From Cryomorphaceae bacterium (GTDB lineage Bacteria > Bacteroidota > Bacteroidia > Flavobacteriales > Schleiferiaceae): a stretch of 64,000 nt of DNA. The position numbers and the translations under genes were made by a program. The DNA lies in NCBI GenBank assembly GCA_024639785.1, contig JAHEGI010000005.1, forward strand, positions 1-64,000. Reading direction: 5' to 3'. Positions 18,039 through 27,073 of the stretch are shown piece after piece; the stretch's first letter is position 1, and every line of letters starts with the position of its first letter. The notes under the pieces are model-generated. The model saw only the letters and a list, made by a program, of their open reading frames with translations. It made no database searches and was not told where the DNA came from.

Positions 18039-18977
18039 ATGGAACGAATTGTCCACATAGAAAACATGGATCCCCAGATCCTCTTTGGAGCAAATAATGC
18101 CCGAATGAGGCAGCTCAAAGACTATTTCCCCAAGCTGAAAGTCACAGCCCGCGGGGAAATGATCAAATGGGAAGGCACAGAAAGTGATGTGACCATCTTT
18201 GAAGAAAAGTTGGATTTAATCTTCCGACATATCGAACGATTCAATGTGTTGTCCGAAGCTCAACTAGAGCGTATTGTCTTGGATGACAAGCCAAGTATTC
18301 TCAAAAACCTCAACGGCCACAATGATGTCATCGTGAATGGGGTGGGCGGCTTACTGATTAAAGCGCGCACAGCTAATCAACGAAAAATGGTCGAAGCGGT
18401 TGATCACAATGATCTGGTCTTCGCCATGGGCCCTGCAGGCACGGGAAAAACGTATACGGCGGTAGCACTGGCTGTTCGAGCCCTGAAGAACAAAGCCGTG
18501 CGTCGGGTCGTGCTCACTCGACCTGCGGTGGAAGCGGGAGAGAGTTTGGGCTTTTTGCCGGGAGACATGAAAGAAAAGCTGGACCCCTACATGCAACCCT
18601 TGTATGACGCATTGCGGGATATGATTCCCGCGGAGCGACTCGCACAATTTCTGGAAAATGGAACGATAGAAATCGCCCCCCTGGCATTCATGCGGGGCAG
18701 GACCTTGGACCGTTCTTTTGTCATTTTGGATGAGGCACAGAATACGACGCCCAATCAAATGAAAATGTTCCTAACACGCATGGGGCCATCGTCTCAGTTC
18801 ATTGTGACGGGTGATCCATCGCAAATTGACTTGCCCACGAAACAGGCGAGTGGATTGCCGCATGCGCTCAAAACCTTAACCGATGTCGAGGGAATTGCTC
18901 ACATCACATTAGATGGCCGCGATGTCGTCCGTCACCCTTTAGTTCGTAAAATCATCGCCGCCTACGACGGTCAATAA
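18039..18977 (+). CDS. phoH: PhoH family protein (PhoH-like ATPase)
   Basis: A 312-residue cytoplasmic ATPase of the PhoH/YbeZ family, linked to RNA metabolism and often to YbeY. The N-terminal domain (about residues 1-105) is KH-like. The P-loop is [16 protein letters not shown], Walker B is [10 protein letters not shown], and [11 protein letters not shown] completes the helicase-like motifs. The ATG at 18039 is chosen because the in-frame TTG at 17997 lies within the promoter motif. A leader of about 35 bases is predicted. purC follows after 7 bases. Confidence 0.95.
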   Translation: MERIVHIENMDPQILFGANNARMRQLKDYFPKLKVTARGEMIKWEGTESDVTIFEEKLDLIFRHIERFNVLSEAQLERIVLDDKPSILKNLNGHNDVIVNGVGGLLIKARTANQRKMVEAVDHNDLVFAMGPAGTGKTYTAVALAVRALKNKAVRRVVLTRPAVEAGESLGFLPGDMKEKLDPYMQPLYDALRDMIPAERLAQFLENGTIEIAPLAFMRGRTLDRSFVILDEAQNTTPNQMKMFLTRMGPSSQFIVTGDPSQIDLPTKQASGLPHALKTLTDVEGIAHITLDGRDVVRHPLVRKIIAAYDGQ

Positions 18978-18984
18978 ATCACCT

Positions 18985-19944
18985 ATGTCGACGCTCACTC
19001 ATTCTGAATTTGAATTTCCTGGCCAAAAAGCCGTCTATCACGGGAAAGTTCGAGATGTATATACGCTTGAAAACGACCTGCTCGTCATGGTGGCGTCGGA
19101 TCGAATTTCAGCATTTGATGTGGTCCTTCCGAAGGGCATTCCGCACAAAGGACAGGTGCTCAACCAGATGGCGGAGCATTTTTTGACAGCGACCCAGGAC
19201 ATTGTTCCCAACTGGCGGACGGCAAGTCCAGACCCTGTGGTGACCGTGGGTCAGCGTGCCGAAGCCTTCAAGGTAGAGATGGTCATTCGAGGCTATTTAA
19301 GTGGTCACGCAGCGCGCACCTATGCGAGTGGAGAGCGGATGCTTTGTGGCGTACGCATGCCAGAGGGCTTGAAAGAAAGTGATGCCTTTCTGGAAGCACT
19401 CATTACACCCACCACAAAGGAGGCTCTCGGAGCGCATGACGAAGACATCAGCCGTGAGGAGATCCTACGCCAAGGCATTGTGTCTGAAGAGGACTATATC
19501 CAGCTCGAGGCGCATACCCGAGCGCTGTTTGCTCGTGGACAGGCTATGGCGGCTGAGCGCGGTTTGATTTTGGTGGATACGAAGTACGAATTCGGCAAAT
19601 TGGCCTCGGGTCAAATTGTCCTTATTGATGAAATCCATACGCCCGATTCTTCCCGCTATTTTTTGGCCGAGGGGTACGCGGAGCGCCAAGCCTCGGGGGA
19701 GGCCCAACAGCAGTTATCCAAAGAATTCGTCCGTCAGTTTCTCATTGCCAATGGCTTTCAAGGGAAAGAGGGACAGCCTATCCCGGAATTAACGGATGCA
19801 TGGGCCCAATCGGTCTCTGAACGCTATATCCAACTCTTTGAATTAGTGACAGGCAAAACCTTTATTCCTGCCGATCAAGGAGACATTCCTGGCCGCATTC
19901 AAACGAATGTGGAACAGTTCTTGTCTTCGTTGAAGCATGCATAA
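18985..19944 (+). CDS. purC: phosphoribosylaminoimidazole-succinocarboxamide synthase
   Basis: SAICAR synthetase: condenses CAIR with aspartate using ATP in purine biosynthesis. It has 319 residues, the longer form found in Bacteroidota and eukaryotes rather than the 237-residue E. coli form. [28 protein letters not shown] at the N-terminus (nucleotide-binding), [14 protein letters not shown] and the C-terminal LVDTKYEFG and [13 protein letters not shown] are diagnostic. It is part of the rightward phoH-purC-OMP unit and overlaps the next gene by 8 bases. Confidence 0.97.
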   Translation: MSTLTHSEFEFPGQKAVYHGKVRDVYTLENDLLVMVASDRISAFDVVLPKGIPHKGQVLNQMAEHFLTATQDIVPNWRTASPDPVVTVGQRAEAFKVEMVIRGYLSGHAARTYASGERMLCGVRMPEGLKESDAFLEALITPTTKEALGAHDEDISREEILRQGIVSEEDYIQLEAHTRALFARGQAMAAERGLILVDTKYEFGKLASGQIVLIDEIHTPDSSRYFLAEGYAERQASGEAQQQLSKEFVRQFLIANGFQGKEGQPIPELTDAWAQSVSERYIQLFELVTGKTFIPADQGDIPGRIQTNVEQFLSSLKHA

Positions 19945-20545
19945 GCGTTTACTCTTTCTTTTAGCCGCGATACTGGCACCACTCTGGGCCTCTGCACAGC
20001 TCTATTCCTATGGTTTGACGGCGGGTGCACACGTAGCGCAGGTGGAGGTGGACCCCTTTTCCATCGATCCCAACCAGCCACTAGAGACCGTTTCGTTTAC
20101 GGCTACGGGCGGCTATCATGCGGGTATCTACGCACGTCTGGGCGCAGGCTTGATCTACCTGCAGCCACAAATCTGGTATACCGAGCTCAACCAAGACATT
20201 ACCTATTCGGATGGCAGTGGGGCTACAACCACGGTGCCCTGGACGCTGCGACGCTTGGATGTGCCCCTCGAGGTGGGGGTGAAGATGGGACCCCTGTTGA
20301 TCTTGGCGGCTCCTGTGTGGTCCCTGCCAATTGCGCAGGTCTCCAACGTTCAAACAATTACGGTGGCATCCGGCACCTGGGGCGGCCAAGTAGGGGTGGG
20401 CGTAAAGTTTGGACCTGTTCAGCTTACGGCGCGTTACGAAGGAAGCCTAGCTCCTTTTGCGGATCAAATCCAAATTGGCGGTGCCAGCTACGCGACAGAT
20501 GGGCGAATTTCACAGCTCATCACGAGTGTGAGCTTGAAACTCTAG
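19937..20545 (+). CDS. small outer-membrane beta-barrel protein
   Basis: A 202-residue exported protein. The signal peptide [20 protein letters not shown] ends before QLYSYGL. The mature part has alternating strands with [13 protein letters not shown] near its start and the terminal strand [10 protein letters not shown], as in porin-like PF13568 proteins of about 8 strands. No function can be assigned. It begins inside the last codons of purC (8-base overlap), which suggests translational coupling, and converges on the exonuclease gene 3 bases away. Confidence 0.75.
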   Translation: MHKRLLFLLAAILAPLWASAQLYSYGLTAGAHVAQVEVDPFSIDPNQPLETVSFTATGGYHAGIYARLGAGLIYLQPQIWYTELNQDITYSDGSGATTTVPWTLRRLDVPLEVGVKMGPLLILAAPVWSLPIAQVSNVQTITVASGTWGGQVGVGVKFGPVQLTARYEGSLAPFADQIQIGGASYATDGRISQLITSVSLKL

Positions 20546-20548
20546 CGT

Positions 20549-21916
20549 TCAACTAAACTTTTTGACTTGCTTCAATCGTCCTGCCCAAAAGGCATCGGCG
20601 ACGAGGCTCTGTAGATAGGTGCCGCCCACGCCCTGTTCAAAGCGCGTAAGCTTCTTTTTGAGTAAGCCAAAATCTTGGGTTTCCGAAGCGAGTTCCGCGG
20701 TCGTATACCCGAGGCATTGATGGTTTTCAATCAGAAATACGGTGTGAATTCCCGGTTTTCTGCCTTTGTCGAGCAGAATCATTTGTTCCTCAGGCCACGT
20801 GACGGCATAGATCTGCTCCTCCGTGAGGGGTAGTTCGAGCGAGCCTCCAAAATCTTGAGCCGTCTTCCCTTCAAATTCAAAAGCCCGGAGGGCCTTATTG
20901 ATGGTTGCCTCATGCTTGGGTAGGGCGACTTCATGGGATGGCCGTCCCAGGCGAAGTGCCAGGCGTGCTAACATCTTGCTTCCTGCGAGGGCATCGGCCA
21001 CTTGCAAGCTAGGTCGGTCACGTCGAATTCCACGTAAGTCCCAGAGCAAACTATCATCGCCGGGGACCACGAAGAGTCCCAGTCGAAGGCTGTATTTGTC
21101 TTTGGGGTTGTTGTACTTGGGTTGCAGTTTCTTCAGGGCCAGGTGCTCGAGAATTTCGGCTAAGAGCAAACTGCCTGTTTCTTCCACGCGGAGGGAGCGG
21201 ACTTCTTCCTGTAAGGCGAGCGCTTTTTCATTGGTGGAGAGGAAGTGTCGGTCAATTCGGACCCGGAGCTGATCACTTTTGCCGATATAAATCACTTCTC
21301 CATGTTCATTGAAGAGGTAATAGATGCCCGTGGTTTTGACGAGCGGTTCGATCTGTTTGCTGAATGGATGCCGGCCAGTGGCTGCGGGTTGCTTGAGGTA
21401 GACCCCTTCGATATACTTCTCCCGATCTTTTTCTAAGAGAATCTCCAGGAGTTTCACAGTCGCCCGCGCATCCCCATCTGCACGGTGACGCTTCGCGTTG
21501 GTGATGCCCAATTCTTCGCACAACGTGGCTAGGCCATATGCAGGCAGTCCAGGAATGAACTTCTCCGACAACGGGATGGTATCCAGTACCGTGCGCTGGT
21601 AATCGTAGCCTAAACGGGCAAATTCTTCGCGTAAAACACGGTAATCAAACGGGGCGTTGTGTGCGACGAAAACAGCCCCTTCGGTCATTTGTACAATGCG
21701 TTTGGCGATTTCATGAAAGCGCGGAGCACCTTGTACATCCCGTTGCTTAATGCCCGTAAGTTTTTGGACAAACGGTGGAATGGCCACCTCTGGATTGACC
21801 AAAGAGATGAACTGATCCACGATGTCCTTGCCATCATAGAGGAAAATGGCCACCTCAATAATGCGCTCTTCACTGGGTTTGCCCCCGGTGGCTTCCAAAT
21901 CTATAACTGCGTACAT
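20549..21916 (-). CDS. DnaQ-like 3'-5' exonuclease fused to a GIY-YIG nuclease domain
   Basis: A 455-residue two-domain nuclease. Residues 1-165 form a DEDDh exonuclease: YAVIDLEATGG (ExoI), FVAHNAPFDYRVLREEF (ExoII) and HRADGDARATVKLLEILL (ExoIII). Residues about 195-275 are a GIY-YIG domain: TTGIYYLFNEHGEVIYIGKS with RVRIDRHF. The C-terminal 170 residues are not assigned. This is the Bacteroidota protein usually named exonuclease or pol III epsilon; the GIY-YIG part resembles Cho/UvrC and suggests a repair role rather than replicative proofreading. It is last in the serC-serA-DUF1015-yggS unit, 2 bases after yggS. Confidence 0.9.
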   Translation of the reverse strand: MYAVIDLEATGGKPSEERIIEVAIFLYDGKDIVDQFISLVNPEVAIPPFVQKLTGIKQRDVQGAPRFHEIAKRIVQMTEGAVFVAHNAPFDYRVLREEFARLGYDYQRTVLDTIPLSEKFIPGLPAYGLATLCEELGITNAKRHRADGDARATVKLLEILLEKDREKYIEGVYLKQPAATGRHPFSKQIEPLVKTTGIYYLFNEHGEVIYIGKSDQLRVRIDRHFLSTNEKALALQEEVRSLRVEETGSLLLAEILEHLALKKLQPKYNNPKDKYSLRLGLFVVPGDDSLLWDLRGIRRDRPSLQVADALAGSKMLARLALRLGRPSHEVALPKHEATINKALRAFEFEGKTAQDFGGSLELPLTEEQIYAVTWPEEQMILLDKGRKPGIHTVFLIENHQCLGYTTAELASETQDFGLLKKKLTRFEQGVGGTYLQSLVADAFWAGRLKQVKKFS

Positions 21917-21918
21917 GC

Positions 21919-22578
21919 TCAGTAGTTACGTGCTCCAAAAATGGCAGTTCCCACACGGACCATGCTGGAGCCACATGCAATGGCCAAAGAATAATCGCCG
22001 GACATTCCCATGCTGAGTTGGTCAAAGTGGACGGGCATCGTTTTTTGGTAGAGGTTAAATAGCTTCGCCAAGCCGTCAAATTCGCGCTTCACTTGGGCTT
22101 GATCATGGGTGAAGGTCGCCATGCCCATCAACCCGCGGAGGCGGATATGCGGAAAGTCCGCTTCCAATTCCGGACGGAGCCAACCATCGAGTTCCTCTGT
22201 CGAAAAACCAAATTTGCTGTCTTCCTCGGCGATATGGACTTGAATGAGGGCATCAACTATTCGGTCCGCCTTGGCGGCTTCTTTTTCGAGAGCTGCCAGC
22301 ACTTTGATGCGATCTACCCCGTGGACCATGTGCACAAAGCCGATGAAATCCTTGATTTTATTGGTTTGAACATGCCCAATCATGTGCCATTCAATGTCTT
22401 TAGGTAAGCGCTCTGCTTTGCCTTTGAGATCTTGCACCCGGTTTTCGCCAAAAGCACGATGGCCTGTGGCATAGGCATCGAGGATGGCATCGTCGGGCTG
22501 CGTTTTGCTGACAGCAACTAAAGTGACCTGACTGGGCAGCTGTCCTTTGATCTGGAGTAGTCGTTGGCTTACTTCCAT
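21919..22578 (-). CDS. yggS: YggS family pyridoxal phosphate homeostasis protein
   Basis: A 219-residue PLP-binding TIM-barrel protein (PLPBP) that buffers pyridoxal phosphate and affects amino acid homeostasis. The PLP lysine lies in VTLVAVSKTQPDDAI. FGENRVQDLKGKAE, WHMIGHVQTNKIK and LSMGMSGDYSLAIACGSSMV (phosphate cup) are the standard motifs. The C-terminus VRVGTAIFGARNY is canonical. It overlaps the DUF1015 gene by 10 bases and precedes the exonuclease by 2 bases. Confidence 0.96.
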   Translation of the reverse strand: MEVSQRLLQIKGQLPSQVTLVAVSKTQPDDAILDAYATGHRAFGENRVQDLKGKAERLPKDIEWHMIGHVQTNKIKDFIGFVHMVHGVDRIKVLAALEKEAAKADRIVDALIQVHIAEEDSKFGFSTEELDGWLRPELEADFPHIRLRGLMGMATFTHDQAQVKREFDGLAKLFNLYQKTMPVHFDQLSMGMSGDYSLAIACGSSMVRVGTAIFGARNY

Positions 22579-23693
22579 GCGTAAAGCGTAATTCCAGAGC
22601 GAAGCTTTGGCTCAATGTAGGTGCTTTTCGGCGGTAAGGCTCGGCCTGAATCGGCCTCTTCAGTCACGCGTGACCAGTGCGGAGCGGGAAGTACAAAAAC
22701 CACTTCATGTCCTTTGCGATTCGCTTCGAGTTCTTCGAGGGGCATGGTGCCTGGCTCGTATCGAACGCGCGCATCATTGCGCTCATCTTCCACTTTCCAA
22801 ATAGGGGCAAGGATGTGCGTATAGACCCAGGAACTTTCGGGAAAGGAAAGGCTCTCCGCAGGGATTTGCCACCACCCGGAGCGATCTAAAGCATAGAGGC
22901 CTGTTTTGGGAAGCCCATCCGGACGGCCGTCCAAAGGGCGCGCAGATAACGGTGATTTCCAGTCGACATCCAGCTTGTTTTGAACGAAGCGATGGAAGGG
23001 TGCAATGCGCATTTGGGAGGGCGATAAGATATAGGCCATCACGCCATCCGTTACGTCTAATAAACTCGAAGAAGCAAGTCGATGATGGCCGTCGGCTACA
23101 TAAAATGCAGGCATTTGACCTGCTATGTCTTGAAGGGTTTGAGCCGCATCGCTCGGGAGGATCCATAATTTGTGAACGGCTCCATCGGCAGTGGCAAACT
23201 CGGTCTCAGGTCGTTCTTGACAGAGGGTTGTCATGAGCTCATCCCAGCCGGAATGCTCTGGGCGGGCGAGCAAGACGGGCTCGGCATGAAAGCCTACCGT
23301 GCGGAGATAGCGCGCAAAGAGCTTTTCTCGTTTGGCAATGGTATTCTCGTGCTTGATAATTTGGCCCTCACGGTAGTCATCCAAAGAAATGAGGCCAAGT
23401 ACTCCCGTGAAGGTGTGGCCATCCCATTGTTGCTCGTATATGTAGAGCTGGGCTTGAGGGTCTGCCTGGAGGTGCCCTTCCTTGAGAAAGGACTCATACC
23501 CTTCACGGACCGGACTGAATCGATTGGCCTTAGATTCTCCGCGACGATGCAGTACATGAAGCAGGGAATAGGGATTGGTGTCGAGTTTCTGGGCCAGTTC
23601 CTCTTCCGAGTACGTCATGTACGATCGGGTGCTCACCAGAGCGGCGAGTGCCCGAGGTGGACGAATTGCGGCAAAAGATAGAAGCCGAGGCAT
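22569..23693 (-). CDS. DUF1015 family protein
   Basis: A 374-residue cytoplasmic protein of PF06245 (DUF1015), annotated in some genomes as SpoIIIAH-like or HTH-linked, with no proven reaction. Conserved motifs are the N-terminal FAAIRPPRALAALV, the central ENTIAKREKLFARYLRTVG with the conserved HE(N)T step, and FYVADGHHRLASSSLL. The family is often encoded with serA and serC, as here, which points to a role near serine metabolism. It is 8 bases from serA and overlaps yggS. Confidence 0.87.
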   Translation of the reverse strand: MPRLLSFAAIRPPRALAALVSTRSYMTYSEEELAQKLDTNPYSLLHVLHRRGESKANRFSPVREGYESFLKEGHLQADPQAQLYIYEQQWDGHTFTGVLGLISLDDYREGQIIKHENTIAKREKLFARYLRTVGFHAEPVLLARPEHSGWDELMTTLCQERPETEFATADGAVHKLWILPSDAAQTLQDIAGQMPAFYVADGHHRLASSSLLDVTDGVMAYILSPSQMRIAPFHRFVQNKLDVDWKSPLSARPLDGRPDGLPKTGLYALDRSGWWQIPAESLSFPESSWVYTHILAPIWKVEDERNDARVRYEPGTMPLEELEANRKGHEVVFVLPAPHWSRVTEEADSGRALPPKSTYIEPKLRSGITLYAWK

Positions 23694-23701
23694 GCGCGGA
23701 C

Positions 23702-24646
23702 TTAGGCCTGAGCCAGAATTTGTTCAGCTAGTTCAACGCCAATTCGGCCCTGTGCTTCTTCCGTTGCAGCGCCAATGTGTGGGCTCAGGGAAATTTTCTC
23801 GTGCATCAACACCTGCATAGCGGGCGTAGGCTCATTGACAAAAACATCCAATGCTGCCGCCGCGATTGGGCCGTCGTTGAGGGCATCCAGGAGGGCTACT
23901 TCATTGACCACGCCACCACGTGCAGCGTTCACGAGGAAGGATCCGGGTTTCATCGAGGCTAATTCTTTGGCGCCCAGAACTTCGGATTTGCCACCAATAT
24001 GTACTGTGACAATGTCGGATTGGCGCAACAACTCTTCTAAAGACAACATGCGCGCTTCACTGCGAAGACTTTGGCCATCGGCAAAGTGGATGTCGTAATG
24101 GGCATCCGTCACATGCGGATCGTGTGCGACAACATGCATACCCAAACCATAGGCCATTCGCGCAACGGCTCGACCGATGCGGCCAAAGCCTAGAATACCA
24201 ATTGTTTTTCCGCGCAATTCCTGGCCTTTGGCATAGGCTTTTTTCAAATCGTTGAAACGCGTTTCTCCCTCTAGTGGCATCATGCGGTTGGCGTCATACA
24301 AGAAGCGCAACATGCCGCCCAGATGGGCAAAAACCAATTCAGCTACGCTTTCAGAACTTGCTGCCGGGGTATTGAAGACGAGGCGTCCTTGCTCCCGAGC
24401 ATAATCTACGTCGATGTTGTCCATCCCAACGCCACCGCGGCCAATCATGCGCAAACCAGGGCAGGCATCAATCAATTCTTTGCGTGCGGTCGTGGCAGAA
24501 CGAACGAGTAATACCTCAACTTGACGTTCATTGATATAAGCAGCTAATTGTTCTTGAGCCACTTTCGTGGTGAGCACGGTGTGACCAGCGCGTTCGAGCA
24601 CATCGATGCCCGCTTGGGCCATACCGTCGTTTGCGAGAATATTCAT
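23702..24646 (-). CDS. serA: D-3-phosphoglycerate dehydrogenase (short form)
   Basis: Oxidises 3-phosphoglycerate to 3-phosphohydroxypyruvate with NAD, the first step of serine synthesis. It has 314 residues: the substrate and nucleotide-binding domains only, without the C-terminal ACT domain, so classical serine feedback through ACT is not possible. The NAD motif is GILGFGRIGRAVARMAYGLG. Catalytic Arg is in VNAARGGVVNE, Glu in FVNEPTP and His in LSPHIGAAT. It lies 9 bases downstream of serC. Confidence 0.93.
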   Translation of the reverse strand: MNILANDGMAQAGIDVLERAGHTVLTTKVAQEQLAAYINERQVEVLLVRSATTARKELIDACPGLRMIGRGGVGMDNIDVDYAREQGRLVFNTPAASSESVAELVFAHLGGMLRFLYDANRMMPLEGETRFNDLKKAYAKGQELRGKTIGILGFGRIGRAVARMAYGLGMHVVAHDPHVTDAHYDIHFADGQSLRSEARMLSLEELLRQSDIVTVHIGGKSEVLGAKELASMKPGSFLVNAARGGVVNEVALLDALNDGPIAAAALDVFVNEPTPAMQVLMHEKISLSPHIGAATEEAQGRIGVELAEQILAQA

Positions 24647-24655
24647 GGATTGGAT

Positions 24656-25723
24656 TTAAATCGTTTTTTCAAGATGTTGCATCACGTCCACCAGCACTTG
24701 AACGCTCTCTAGAGGGAGGGCGTTGTACATCGAGGCGCGATAACCGCCAACCGAACGGTGTCCATTGATCCCCACAACCCCTGCTTCTTTCCACAGGGCG
24801 TTGAACTGTTCGCTGTGCGCTTCATCATGAAGAAGGAAGCAGGCATTCATATTGGAGCGATCGGCGGTGGCTGCCGTGCCATGGAATAGGCTATTGCGGT
24901 CGATTTCCCCATAGAGAAGGGCGGCCTTAGCGTCATTGTGTTTTTCCATGGCCGCAAGACCTCCTTGAGCCTTCATCCAGCGCAAGGTGAGCAACGAGGT
25001 ATACACGCTGAAAACGGGCGGGGTATTGAACATAGATTCCCCGTCGATGTGCGTTTGATAGTCGAGCATGCTTGGGATTGGACGACCGCTGTTGCCTAGT
25101 AGCGACTTTTTAACGGCAACCAACGTGGCACCTGCGGGGCCGAGATTCTTTTGAGCTCCGGCATAGATGAGATCAAACTGCTGGAAGTCCAAGTTGCGGC
25201 TAAAAATGTCGGAAGACATATCGCAAATCATCGGCACGGAAGAGTTGGGAAAATCCTTCATCTGAGTCCCAACAATCGTATTGTTACTCGTACAATGGAA
25301 ATAATCTAGATCACTGCCGATGAGATAATCCTTGGGGATGTAGCTAAAATTCTTGTCAGCAGAGCTGCCAAGGACCTCCACCTCGCCGAAAAGCTTCGCC
25401 TCCGCGGCGGCCTTTTTTGCCCAGGTGCCGGTGACAGTATATCCTGCCTTTCCGCCGACTCGGAGCAAATTGTAGGGTACCATGGCGAACTGCATACTCG
25501 CTCCACCTTGAAGAAAGAGCACTTCGTATTCTTCATTCAGGCCCATCAATTCTTTACTGAGGGCGATGGCCTCATCCATCACGGCGACGAATTTCTTGTC
25601 GCGGTGGCTGATTTCAATCAGGGAAAGATCCATTCCGGCGAAATTCTCGACGGCCGCTGCGGCTCCTTGAAGCACCTCGGGCGCGAGGATACATGGGCCA
25701 GCGGAAAAGTTATGTTTTTTCAT
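24656..25723 (-). CDS. serC: 3-phosphoserine aminotransferase
   Basis: Transfers the amino group of glutamate to 3-phosphohydroxypyruvate, and also serves in PLP synthesis. It has 355 residues. The N-terminus MKKHNFSAGPCILAPEVLQG is characteristic. The PLP-binding lysine is in YAGAQKNLGPAG. HRSVGGYRASMYNALPLESV closes the active site. It is first gene of a unit with serA, DUF1015, yggS and the exonuclease; a TACCTTTA element lies 39 bases before the start. Confidence 0.97.
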   Translation of the reverse strand: MKKHNFSAGPCILAPEVLQGAAAAVENFAGMDLSLIEISHRDKKFVAVMDEAIALSKELMGLNEEYEVLFLQGGASMQFAMVPYNLLRVGGKAGYTVTGTWAKKAAAEAKLFGEVEVLGSSADKNFSYIPKDYLIGSDLDYFHCTSNNTIVGTQMKDFPNSSVPMICDMSSDIFSRNLDFQQFDLIYAGAQKNLGPAGATLVAVKKSLLGNSGRPIPSMLDYQTHIDGESMFNTPPVFSVYTSLLTLRWMKAQGGLAAMEKHNDAKAALLYGEIDRNSLFHGTAATADRSNMNACFLLHDEAHSEQFNALWKEAGVVGINGHRSVGGYRASMYNALPLESVQVLVDVMQHLEKTI

Positions 25724-25762
25724 GAGCTAAAATTCCAAAAGGATGGAGGTGAAATGAGGGAG

Positions 25763-25770
25763 TAAAGGTA
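25763..25770 (-). promoter_or_regulatory. probable -7 element for the serC unit
   Basis: TACCTTTA on the minus strand, one mismatch from TAnnTTTG, 39 bases before the serC ATG. It sits in the 82-base gap between the 25806-26678 lipoprotein gene and serC. It would give a leader of about 36 bases. Confidence 0.4.
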
Positions 25771-25805
25771 CCAAACAGGAGCTGGTCGTCCCAATGAATA
25801 CCGCT

Positions 25806-26678
25806 TCATTTTGAGCCTTTTTCAACAGCTTTCATGGTCCATTTTCCCCGATCAAAATACAAGCGATCTTGAGCCAGCGTGGGGCCATAAAAGCGAAAAT
25901 CGCCCGGCAGTCCGTTGCGCATAGGGGCGAGCTCATCTATGAGGAAGGAATCACCTCCTTTTTCGACTCGAATAGAGGCCGAAACGGAAGGGCTGTACCG
26001 GAGGATTAGTCGCTTCGGTGGGCGGGTGAAATGTTCTCCGCCAAAGTCTGTGACACTAAACACGGCGGCACCGAAATATAATGGGAGGGAGGCCTTGCCA
26101 TTTCGGACCGTGCTGCGCCCCACAACCCATGGTTCTATCCACTTTGCTTGAGCCTCTTGGCCATGAGGGCGGAATATCAGCGCCATGTACCGAGTCCGTT
26201 GGCGGTATTTGGTTGCTTCGATGTGATAAATCAAACCGCCAAACCAATCATCTGGCTCGGTGGGACGATAGGCATCTAGGTTCTGGGAACTTGCATGAAG
26301 GACCCGATGTGCTGCGCCTGAGTTGATGACCGCATGTACATGCCCAAAATAGGCGTATGCCCCTTGGCTCAAGGGGACTGCAAAGCTGTAGGCAACCAAT
26401 TTCTTATCCGAAGAGACCGTGCGAAGCACGCCGGAAGGCAAGGAGTGGCTACGAAATAATTCGAGGGGCTCATTGGAGCCTTCCAGGGCTACCGTGAGTA
26501 GAGAATCTAAACGCCGGCCATGAGCCAACCGAAGTTCGGCGGTACTATCTTCCCGAAAACGGCAAGCTTCTGCCGCGGCAACCCAGGCGCTATCGATGCT
26601 CGGAAGAGAAGAAAAGCCCCGCGCGGCCGCTTCAGTGCAAGCTGAGAGTATAAGGGCGACCGCGAGGGCTCTAAGCAT
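25806..26678 (-). CDS. putative lipoprotein of unknown function
   Basis: A 290-residue protein. The start MLRALAVALILSACTEAAA is a short lipoprotein signal peptide with lipobox LSAC, so Cys14 is the likely lipidation site; the in-frame extension to 26756 overlaps the ferredoxin gene and is rejected. The body has conserved-looking blocks: AYAYFGHVHAVINSGAAHRVLHASS, RQRTRYMALIFRPHG and a C-terminal YFDRGKWTMKAVEKG. Similar proteins occur in Bacteroidota as unnamed family members; I cannot give a function. It starts 4 bases after the ferredoxin stop. Confidence 0.75.
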   Translation of the reverse strand: MLRALAVALILSACTEAAARGFSSLPSIDSAWVAAAEACRFREDSTAELRLAHGRRLDSLLTVALEGSNEPLELFRSHSLPSGVLRTVSSDKKLVAYSFAVPLSQGAYAYFGHVHAVINSGAAHRVLHASSQNLDAYRPTEPDDWFGGLIYHIEATKYRQRTRYMALIFRPHGQEAQAKWIEPWVVGRSTVRNGKASLPLYFGAAVFSVTDFGGEHFTRPPKRLILRYSPSVSASIRVEKGGDSFLIDELAPMRNGLPGDFRFYGPTLAQDRLYFDRGKWTMKAVEKGSK

Positions 26679-26682
26679 TTCG

Positions 26683-27033
26683 TTATTCGGCGTGAAGGAA
26701 TGCCTTTTTCTGAAGAAGGGCCGACTCCGTCTCGACGTGATCCTCGTCCGTAACACAGCAGTCTACAGGGCACACTTCGGCGCATTGAGGCGTTTCATGA
26801 AAGCCCTGGCATTCCGTGCATTTATCCGTGACGATGTAGTAATAGTCAAAGCTCACCGGCTCTTGCGCTTTTTCCGCGTCGGTTTCCATTCCGGAAGTGG
26901 AAACAAGTCCACCGCTTAGCGCGGTGCCGTCGCCAAAGCGCCATTCCATGCCGCCTTCATAAATCGCATTGTTTGGGCATTCCGGTTCGCATGCTCCGCA
27001 ATTAATACACTCGTCTGTAATGATGATGGCCAT
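26683..27033 (-). CDS. 2[4Fe-4S] ferredoxin
   Basis: A 116-residue electron carrier with two Fe-S cluster motifs: CINCGACEPECP near the N-terminus and, after an insertion of about 35 residues, CTECQGFHETPQCAEVCP. The longer spacing inside the second motif (CxxC-x8-CxxxC) is typical of YfhL/Alvin-type ferredoxins. The start MAIIITDECINCG is fixed by homology; the longer frame crosses the divergent promoter. It faces the acyl-CoA reductase gene, and the pair is often neighbouring in Bacteroidota, so it may feed electrons to that pathway (inference). Confidence 0.95.
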   Translation of the reverse strand: MAIIITDECINCGACEPECPNNAIYEGGMEWRFGDGTALSGGLVSTSGMETDAEKAQEPVSFDYYYIVTDKCTECQGFHETPQCAEVCPVDCCVTDEDHVETESALLQKKAFLHAE

Positions 27034-27044
27034 GAGCTCGTGGT

Positions 27045-27062
27045 TACTTTTGCACAAAGATA
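27045..27062. promoter_or_regulatory. face-to-face overlapping promoters for ferredoxin and acyl-CoA reductase
   Basis: TACTTTTG (27045-27052, rightward) and TATCTTTG (27055-27062 on the minus strand, leftward) are both exact TAnnTTTG elements only two bases apart and pointing at each other. Each predicted start site falls in or next to the other element. The starts at 27033 and 27074 lie 21 bases from their respective elements, a symmetric layout. Confidence 0.65.
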
Positions 27063-27073
27063 CAGACCTGCTC

